Source of the DNA: Glandiceps talaboti
Taxonomy: Eukaryota > Hemichordata > Enteropneusta > Spengelidae
Reading direction: 5' to 3'
Assembly: GCF_964340395.1 (NCBI RefSeq)
Contig: NC_135560.1
Coordinates: 9,199,098-9,256,097, forward strand
Length of the DNA stretch: 57,000 bases
Shown here: piece by piece, positions 50,737 through 57,000 of the stretch
Position numbering within the stretch: the stretch's first letter is position 1
Layout: every line of letters begins with the position of its first letter
Made by a program: the position numbers and the translations under genes
The notes under the pieces: model-generated
What the model was told of the DNA's origin: nothing
What the model saw: the letters and a program-made list of their open reading frames with translations, nothing else
The model's database searches: none

Positions 50737-51673
50737 ATGGAAGCTGCTGACCTTGCCGACGCAATGTAAGTGTGGTGAATTTTCTCTCTACGGATCTAGG
50801 TTTCTGTCCATTCTTATATTTTATCTTGTATGACCCAGTATTGTTCGTTTTATTCTTTATTTTCTCATGGGGTTTGCAAAGAAAAACAACGAGCGTAGGA
50901 CCGAGAGCGACGTAGCGAAAGCGCTACGTGTGTGTTGTTCGCGCTAGCTGTCAGTGTCAGCTGGTCGATTACTTCATAGACACAATTTGTTTATCTTTAG
51001 TTACAACTTACATGTAATTGTGGCGTCCACCTCGACGGCCGCATTCGCGCAGATGTAAATCTATTTTGGCATAGCTAGCATTGGGGAAATTTACATGTGA
51101 TTGACTGATAAGTACAAAGCTAGAAGCTGTTCACAGCCTGTTATTTGGGCATAGGCACCAGACGTGTAGTGAAACCTCATTACCCATAGTTATTTTCTTC
51201 AAGTGTACAATGAATATGTTCATAATGTCTGGACTTTGATTTCTTCACTTTCGAGAGTAGTTCAAATTGGTCCAAATAAAATGGGATTTGTAGGTATATA
51301 AGCAGAATTCAATAATTTATTTATGTAGGTAGTTTTTTTATGGGGGTGAGGCTGTTGGAGAGTCAGTTATGGGGGCAAATATATCAAATGGGGGTGGGGG
51401 AACAACAGATTTTGGAGACTGCACACCTGGCAGAAATAATTACAACACAGATAAGTTGATAAATATTTGTTATATTATCTGTACAATGTCTTGTATATTT
51501 ACTGTGTAAAAATAGAAAATAACAATAGTGTACAACATTTTTACATTTGAACCCTTTTTACCATTCTTTTATCTAGGCAACCTGGTACCATGGGCAGCAG
51601 TATAAAGGGCAAAGTCACGGATGGAATAATCAATGCAAATCAACGGTCTGTGTTTGAGCCACTTGTTCAATGA
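50737..51673 (+). CDS. Candidate two-exon gene for a 41-residue protein, family unknown
   Basis: Exon 1 is 50737-50765: ATG in AACAATGG context, encoding MEAADLADA plus AT, with donor AAT|GTAAGTG. Exon 2 is 51577-51673 after the acceptor CCATTCTTTTATCTAG. The join makes an ATG (Met) codon, and the frame continues QPGTMGSSIK, GKVTDGIINA, NQRSVFEPLVQ to TGA at 51671. AATAAA follows at 51686-51691, only 13 bases past the stop. The intron is 811 bp. The protein has no predicted signal peptide or membrane segment and I do not recognise it. The promoter, start, splice pair, stop and poly(A) signal all agree, which is more than chance usually gives. Exon 1 could instead feed a longer transcript through other exons. 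An overlapping minus-strand frame (51569-51766) is also open. Confidence 0.45.
50882..50960. repeat. CpG-rich block with a perfect hairpin
   Basis: ACGTAGCG-AAAG-CGCTACGT near 50909-50930 is a perfect 8-bp stem with a 4-base loop. The neighbouring GAGCGTAGGACCGAGAGCG gives many CpG. It lies in the first intron of the 41-residue candidate and resembles the GAGCG/GTAGCG-rich repeats of marine invertebrates. Confidence 0.4.
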
Positions 51674-51685
51674 CAAAACAGACTT

Positions 51686-51691
51686 AATAAA
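51686..51691 (+). terminator. Poly(A) signal AATAAA
   Basis: A canonical AATAAA lies 13 bases after the stop of the 41-residue candidate, with GT-containing sequence downstream near 51720. It fits the end of that transcript. In DNA this AT-rich the hexamer alone is weak evidence. Confidence 0.35.
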
Positions 51692-52208
51692 CTGCTCACT
51701 CAGTAAACTCTCACTAAGTATGGTGAGCAACAATGACCAAAGGTTTGCATAATTATTTGTCAGCATATGCCAACCAACTGAAAGTGAAATGTGCTACTGT
51801 AGTATGCAGCTAGGATTCTACATATCAAACATGCTGCTATGAATTCATTACATTTTTAAAGTGAAATATTTTCATAGGTCTACACAGACCAATGGTATAT
51901 AATATTGTCTGATTCTTGAAGTGAACACAATCAATGTTTATGCAGTGCATATATATTTTAGTTTTATATGGTAAACCACATAGCATCATAAGACTTAAAA
52001 TAAAGAGAAATACACTTTCACTGCTAATGTACAATGATTGCTATCAATGACTGTTAGTTTTGATGATGTCTCCTTTAAAATCATTGATGGACAGCCTATG
52101 AAACCCCATACATACATACATGCACACAAACATTACCCTTACCTGTCATGTAGGTTGTATGAATAAATTTATTGTGATTACTATTAAATCTTACTTTTCG
52201 TGTCTCTA

Positions 52209-52292
52209 GTGTGTGTGTATGTATGTATGTATGCATGCATGCATGCATGCATGTATGTATGTATGTATGTATGTATGTATGTATGTGTGTAT
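52209..52292. repeat. Compound (ATGT)n/(ATGC)n microsatellite
   Basis: GTGTATGTATG, then five GCAT units (about 52231-52252), then eight or more GTAT units. The ATGC part is self-complementary and can form a small hairpin. Confidence 0.95.
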
Positions 52293-52601
52293 ATTTGCAC
52301 ATGTAATCAGTTGTGCTATTTGTATGACTGACAGTAATTACTAAAGAAGATATGTCAATATAGTGCGAAAAGGTATCATTCTTTGGCAATTGCAAGGGGT
52401 GGGCCAGAGGAATTGGTCATGTTTTTGAAGCCTGTCCAAAGGGGATGTTCACATCTTAGAAACCCATCCGTTGACTCATTATTTATTGTAAAATGTACTC
52501 TGCACTATTTCAAACAAAGTCTACAATTCTGAGAGAAACAACACACATCCCTTCAAATGAAGAGTAGTATATAAACTGATCGAATCACACACACTTCCCA
52601 A

Positions 52602-52833
52602 TATACAATGCACTCGAGACATAACTTTTTGAAAGTCTGAAAGTCAAGACTTTTTGAGGTTTGAAAGTCCCCATGTATTGTCTATGGAAATAGTGCCAAA
52701 GCCATAAGTTTAAATATTACATATTACAAGTAAACTGATGGAACAGGGCTTTTTTGCATAAACAATACATGGGGACTTTCAGACCTCAACAAGTCTTGAC
52801 TTTCAAAACGTTATGTCTTGAGTGTATTGTATA
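52602..52833. mobile_element. Foldback element, arms about 77 bp
   Basis: TATACAATGCACTCGAGACA and TAACTTTTTGAAAGTC, GTCAAGACTTTTTGAGG and TGAAAGTCCCCATGTATTGT are mirrored by ACAATACATGGGGACTTTCA, CCTCAACAAGTCTTGAC and TTATGTCTTGAGTGTATTGT. The loop is about 80 bp. Confidence 0.85.
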
Positions 52834-52924
52834 CAGGCTGAATACAAGCTTTTTTAGAAAGGCTAAGTAGAACTTGTAGAGGGTCACGTTGGGAAAAGTC
52901 CCAGCCAGCAGATATTAGAGTGAT

Positions 52925-53030
52925 ATGAAATGGACAAGGAAACAAATGAAGGCCAAGGGGAAGAATAAACAAACAGTAATGTTTACAGCTCCACTGACTC
53001 GAGAGGATGATTATGATGATGATGATGATG

Positions 53031-53062
<32 letters not shown>

Positions 53063-53287
53063 GTTGTTGATGGTGATGGTGATGATGATAATGATGTTGT
53101 TGTTGTTGTTGTTGTCCTTGTTGTTGTCCTCAATGTATTGAATGACAGTGATAGTGACACTAAGGAAAGTAACAATGAGAGTAGTGAAGAAAGCAACCCA
53201 CAAAGTGGTACTGAGATTTCAGCGTTATTACAGGTTACTCTATCGAGAAGAGTGTGTACCACATGGAAATCACGATATACATTATAA
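52925..53287 (+). CDS. Doubtful open frame across the GAT/CAT block, 120 residues
   Basis: The ATG at 52925 opens a basic start (MKWTRKQMKAKGKNKQ). An Asp run, about ten His and a Val run follow, all from the trinucleotide block. After it comes an acidic Ser/Asn/Glu stretch, NDSDSDTKESNNESSEESN. That stretch is outside the simple repeat and could be coding. However, both strands are open, no family is visible, and there is no promoter evidence. A possible acceptor (GTTTACAG) at 52987 and donor (ACAG|GTTACT) near 53232 would make it an internal exon. Confidence 0.18.
53013..53115. repeat. Trinucleotide block (GAT)n-(CAT)n-(GTT)n
   Basis: GAT units to 53031 meet ATC units through a TGATCA centre (53029-53034), forming a perfect inverted repeat of about 17 bp per arm. 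CAT continues to 53062, then mixed GTT/GAT to 53115. Confidence 0.95.
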
Positions 53288-53351
53288 CCAAAGAATACTG
53301 TACCAGTAAGTTTGGTAATACCTGTGCATGGCAGAAATATGTCACATTCAT

Positions 53352-53707
53352 TTAAAGGGATAGTATCTGTAACTTGATGATCTTGTTTCAATACTTTCGT
53401 TCTGTGTGTCAAGTGCAGTTTCTTGTTCTACTCTTTAAAACATGCTGAAATACCCTGTATTTGGCTTGTCAACACAGCCTGTATATGTGTAAAGTGCACT
53501 GTTATTGTTGATAGTTTCAGTCCAGACTAAAATTCACCTTGTAAAAAATAACAGTTTGTACATATACAGGTTGTGTTTACAAGTGTTTGCCAAAGACAGG
53601 AGTGTTTCAATGTGTGTTATGGAGTAGAACAAGAAATTAAAAACTGTAGTTGATACACAGAACAAAACATACTGAAAAAATCATTAAATGTTACAGCTAC
53701 TACATCC
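53352..53707. mobile_element. Foldback repeat beginning with TTAA-AGGGATA; candidate left end of the transposon
   Basis: TTAA at 53352-53355 is followed by AGGGATAGTATCTGTAAC. The arm from 53357 to about 53514 pairs imperfectly with 53541-53707: AGTATCTGTAAC faces GTTACAGCTACT, TTTCTTGTTCTACT faces AGTAGAACAAGAAA, and AGCCTGTATATGTG faces TACATATACAGGTT. Arms are about 160 bp with several indels and a loop of roughly 26 bp. It lies about 330 bp beyond the stop of the minus-strand transposase-derived gene. Kolobok and piggyBac elements target TTAA, so this could be a terminal and subterminal region. It could equally be an independent MITE. Confidence 0.5.
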
Positions 53708-54032
53708 ACATAATTTCCATCCATCCATCTATCTGTGAATTTGTCATTTTGAGATGGGGAGGTCAGATTTTAGAACTTTGGCTTGACAGGGGGTCACATT
53801 TTACAGCTCAGACATACCCTAACACCCCCCCCCCCCCCCGGGAATTACTGAAGGCTCCCTTACATTTGTTTTGTAGCAAATGGTTCCCTTGGTACTATTC
53901 ACTAGGTTATCCAATCAAATCAAACTGCTGTGCCTGAGCATTGCACTACAGCTTTCCAGGAACTCTTGAAACAACTTTTTTTGAAGGTTTTGGATATTGC
54001 AGATACTTCATGTTCATGAAAGTCATATAAGT

Positions 54033-54282
54033 TTAGTGGTATCTAGACACATGTTGCTCCACCAGAAGAGATGTGGGAGGTGGAGTTACTGGTGCTAGAT
54101 GTGTTGATATTCTCCTTGGATCAGTTGGCTCAAGTTCTCTCTTGTGTTGCATTCCCCTTTTTTCTTCCAACCGTGTTTGTAGAATGGATTTTTTCAAGGC
54201 TGTATAATGTGGATACGTTTTCTGTTCTTTCACTGTTTTCGTAGACCATGTGCTGCTCTTTTTATTGTAGCCTCTATGATAC
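54033..54282 (-). CDS. Transposase-derived gene, terminal exon with stop codon
   Basis: The acceptor is TCTATCTTGAAG. The first base completes Gly; the exon then reads YHRGYNKKSSTWSTKTVKEQ to LEEKRGMQHKRELEPTDPRR and ends HVSRYH before TAA at 54033-54035. The Y.KK...W, K.YP.Y..L...I...R and basic/proline-rich end match family C-termini. I saw no AATAAA in the first 300 bases past the stop, so the 3' end is not placed. Confidence 0.75.
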
Positions 54283-56337
54283 CTTCAAGATAGAATTAAG
54301 AAAGATATATTTTGTAAAACAGAGATTTTGCAAAACGATTCACAAAATGAGTTCTCTGCTAGAGGATTGTTCATCTGTTGTTGCATAATGACACATGGTA
54401 TGTTCTTCTGATTTACCCTGCAATTTGAATAAACAGTCTACAGGGTATATTTGTGTCTAGTAGTAGAAGCTACATACTGCCTTCAAGTTTGTCTGCCAAA
54501 CTCAAGCTTTAATTGGTGACTTGGTAAACTATTGTTGTTGATGAATTGAAAACTTCCACAGGATTGTAACCAGGATTTTGTAATAAACAATTTCAGACAT
54601 ACCCAATACGACCATCCTGTCTTTGCTGGGCATCTCTTGCCCGGTGCACATTGTGATCTAATGCAGCTAGTATGTTTCGAACCCTATACACTGGAGGGGA
54701 ATAAGCAAATCTTTTGGAAGCATACATCAAAATAAGTTGATGAAAACTCTCTAGGTCAGCAGTTGACCTGTGAAATAAATGAATTAACAGTTTGTCAGAA
54801 CAATTTGACCCCTACCATGGCACATTTTTTTGTGAATATACACATCTGTATCGAAATGAACCATTGTGATATAAGTGTCATCAAAATGACAACAGAGTTT
54901 CCATTATTACAAAATATGCAATTTGTCATTGTTTAAAATAAAAGTCAGTTAACGATATCTCTAACACTCTCTGCCAAAAGTAAGGAGTATTGGACAGGAC
55001 ATTGGATTATATGTGCTGATGTTGTGGTTGGACATTGTATATAGCTCAATACATTTTACCCCACATTACTTTTCATACTATCAATGATTATATGAAAGAG
55101 GGAAAATAAAATATTACCTATTGTTCAGAAAGTATGGCACCCTCTTGAGAAATGATTTGTCAAAAACTATGTGCCTAAGTGCTATGTGAGCCGCACTATC
55201 CTTAGTTAAATATTCTCTGTCATCTTCTCTCTCAGGTAAAGGACCATGATCACACTGCGCCATACCATTACTTGCATAAGGTACTATCCAGGAGTGTTCA
55301 TCAACAACATGGTGAAGAACACCACACCACATATCCTATAATATGATTATTGTACATATTGTCAGGATTCATTTAGCCATTACATATGTAAAAACTATTT
55401 CACATATGTTTGGAAGACAGTTTGCATTTGTGGGTAACTATGATTACAAGTCAATCTCAAAGTTTGCATTGTGCAAAGTGCAATGTATGCCAAGATACAT
55501 ACATGTGTGTACAGAGGTAGCTGTTCTTACTTGTTAAACTTTAGATGTTTTGTACCGATAGCGATACCATCAAGTGTGTACATACATGTTGTTAGAGGCA
55601 AGAATTCTATTCAGTCGCTGACTTTTGACCATAACTATCTTCAAGGTATGTACTTTATAACAATTGACATTTGCACCAGGTTTGGTTGAAATTGAGTCAT
55701 GGGTGTTAGAGATATGGCTGACTTTTCTCAGATGTACACACAGACCGATATAGGTAATTCCTATAGCCCCTCCAGGATGTGGGCTAATAATACTCTATAC
55801 TACTAGCATTATTCTATCATCACATAATTCAACTGGGCATTTGACAACAATGATGGAGGGAGTAGGTGCTATTAAGGAGTCAAACACTTACCAAAAATTC
55901 ATCATAGGTTGTTGCCTTTTGGCAACAGTACCAGAAATGATTCACAATAGAGTTTGCCCACTTTAGCAGTACTTTACAATTCTTTTTTTGCCCAGCCTGA
56001 TTGAAAAAAAGAGAGTATATGCCTTATTGTCTCAAAGAATATACACCACCTGTTAGTCTTATTTATATTTACATTTACATATAAACAAAAAAATATCCTA
56101 GTGTAGGTGTCATGATGATAATAATGTTCGACTGCTTGTTGTTCCTACTTGATGGTTGTTTTTTTCAAATTGTTACCACACAGTTAGATTTTGATTAATA
56201 CAGAGAAAACATCACCTTACCTTTACAATTTTCTTGGTCATATTCTTTGCAGCATGCCAAATATCATGTGAATGTTTGACATCAGGGTAGTCATTTTCTG
56301 CAGTTAGAAATGTAGATACAAATGGATAAGTTTCATC
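54033..56337 (-). CDS. Transposase-derived protein, probably Kolobok-like, C-terminal 284 residues, 5 exons (5' end outside window)
   Basis: Exons on the minus strand, in reading order: 56221-56337, 55892-55996, 55118-55335, 54603-54767 and 54033-54282. They total 855 nt and join with no frame break (phases 0, 0, 2, 2), all at AG/GT borders. The protein shows a series of family motifs: HSHDIWHAAKNMTKK, then SIVNHFWYCC, LHHVVDEHSW, CDHGPLPE, SFLKRVPYF, LESFHQLILMYASKR, ALDHN, and a proline-rich tail with PVTPPPTSLLVEQ. From memory this order matches a multicopy family found in invertebrates and fish, often annotated as uncharacterised or THAP-linked, whose core I take to be an RNase-H-like DDE transposase. 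LESFH would carry the last acidic residue. The first catalytic Asp region and any THAP finger would lie past 57000. The absence of stops or frameshifts suggests a live transposase or a host-recruited gene. The exon structure is well supported. The superfamily name is an inference. Confidence 0.75.
54603..54767 (-). CDS. Transposase-derived gene, exon with LESFHQL motif
   Basis: The acceptor is ATTTATTTCACAG and the donor ATTGG|GTATGT. The first base completes the Arg codon of the preceding exon and the last two begin a Gly codon. It encodes STADLESFHQLILMYASKRF, then YRVRNILAALDHNVHRARD. LE.FH....Y..KR and LA.LDHN are the most recognisable signatures of the family. The Glu of LESFH is the likely third catalytic acidic residue. 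Confidence 0.82.
55118..55335 (-). CDS. Transposase-derived gene, exon with LHHV..H.W motif (72 codons + 2 nt)
   Basis: The acceptor is CATATTATAG and the donor AATAG|GTAATA. It starts in phase 0 and ends with two bases of an Arg codon. It encodes DMWCGVLHHVVDEHSW, then QCDHGPLPEREDD, then ALRHIVFDKSFLKRVPYFL. The order and spacing are those of the family. Cys and His residues here may help hold a zinc site, as an inference. Confidence 0.8.
55892..55996 (-). CDS. Transposase-derived gene, exon with SIVNHFWYCC motif (35 codons)
   Basis: The acceptor is TTTTTTTCAATCAG and the donor TTG|GTAAGTG; both are strong. Phase is 0 at both ends. It encodes KWANSIVNHFWYCCQKATTY, matching the W..SI.NH.WW segment of the family. 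Two adjacent cysteines stand where relatives usually have Trp-Cys. Confidence 0.75.
56221..56337 (-). CDS. Transposase-derived gene, exon with DIWH motif (39 codons)
   Basis: Phase 0 at both ends. The donor is AAG|GTAAGG and the acceptor GGCATCAG|GAT is rather weak. A second possible acceptor, CTAACTGCAG, would start the exon at 56297 in another phase. The exon encodes FLTAENDYPDVKHSHDIWHA and continues to KNMTKKIVK. This corresponds to the family segment that normally follows the TDRH motif, so at least one upstream exon is missing from the window. Confidence 0.65.
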
Positions 56338-56594
56338 CTGATGCCAAATATGATTTACAGACCATTATGGCCACAAGGGTTTCACTGTCACTTTAATTGT
56401 GAGTGATTTTATAGAACAAAGACTATAAATCATTAATACAGAGGAATATTTCAGTAGTAAACAAGTCATTGAGAATGACACAGTCCCTGTTATGATTGGG
56501 TTTTAAGGAACTGTCAGTTTATGTTGTCATTTTCTTGTATCACTACTCTGATCACGCAACAATACTTGTGAACCTAAATCAAACAGACTTAGAT

Positions 56595-56671
56595 ATGTTG
56601 TGTCTGCTCTTTGGACATGGAACATGCCTACTCATGTTGTGTCTCCTCGGACATGGGACAGGCCTAGTCTT
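56595..56671. repeat. 39-bp tandem duplication
   Basis: ATGTTGTGTCTGCTCTTTGG and ATGTTGTGTCTCCTCGGACA start two similar units ending in GACATGGNACANGCCTA. Confidence 0.85.
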
Positions 56672-56740
56672 CAAGATGACGTGATGGAATAAACCATTCA
56701 ACAATAAAGGATGGGTCAGATAAAGGGGGGGGGGGGGCCT

Positions 56741-57000
56741 GTTCAAGCATGTCTGAGTTATGGCTTTGGACATGAAAAATTTGCAAACAAAATGGCTGCT
56801 AGGTGGCCATATTGGATTGTATCACGACAACAATGAATATGCACATGTATGTCATAGAACACTGTCCTAATACCAACTTTGAATGAGATCTGTTCAAACA
56901 TGTCTGAGTTATGGCTTTAGACAGGGAAAATTTGCAAACAAAATGGCTGCTATATGCAGCAATATTGGATCATATCATGAAACAAATTGACGTGCATATA
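56741..57000. repeat. 151-bp tandem repeat running off the right edge
   Basis: GTTCAAGCATGTCTGAGTTA at 56741 recurs at 56892 with one change. Both copies continue ATGGCTTTNGACA and TTTGCAAACAAAATGGCTGC. Copy 2 is cut by the window end. Confidence 0.9.

Overview
The window is AT-rich eukaryotic DNA from an animal, most likely a marine invertebrate. I infer this from GT-AG introns, dense tetranucleotide microsatellites, very frequent ACATGTA-type words, many short foldback elements and a transposase-derived gene family common in lancelets, molluscs, cnidarians and fish. I could not settle the phylum. There is no bacterial gene organisation, and most open frames are chance frames or readings of simple repeats.

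Layout. From 1 to about 49 kb the sequence looks like intron or intergenic DNA holding repeats: ATGT/ACAG microsatellites (2580-2740, 27955-28580), a 42-bp minisatellite (38588-39362), G-rich minisatellites (29771-30155, 33770-34195) and at least seven foldback or long-inverted-repeat elements (24645-26194, 26616-26972, 36465-36950, 41967-42377, 47765-48090, 52602-52833, 53356-53707). Scattered through this region on the minus strand are short open segments with splice-like borders. Most join in consistent phase and may form one long gene that starts at 50495 and runs left. I do not recognise its product and treat the model as provisional.

At 50.5-50.77 kb there is a compact CpG-containing promoter with a perfect CACGTG palindrome and an ETS/CRE composite. 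It lies between two divergent candidate starts. Rightward, a two-exon model (50737-50765 and 51577-51673) gives a 41-residue protein with a strong acceptor, an in-phase join and an AATAAA just after the stop. Leftward is the first exon of the provisional long gene.

The best-supported gene is on the minus strand at 54033-56337. Five exons join without a frame break to give the C-terminal 284 residues of a transposase-derived protein, probably Kolobok-like; its 5' exons lie beyond 57000. A TTAA followed by AGGGATA at 53352 and a foldback just inside it may be the left end of the parent transposon. The window ends in a 151-bp tandem repeat.
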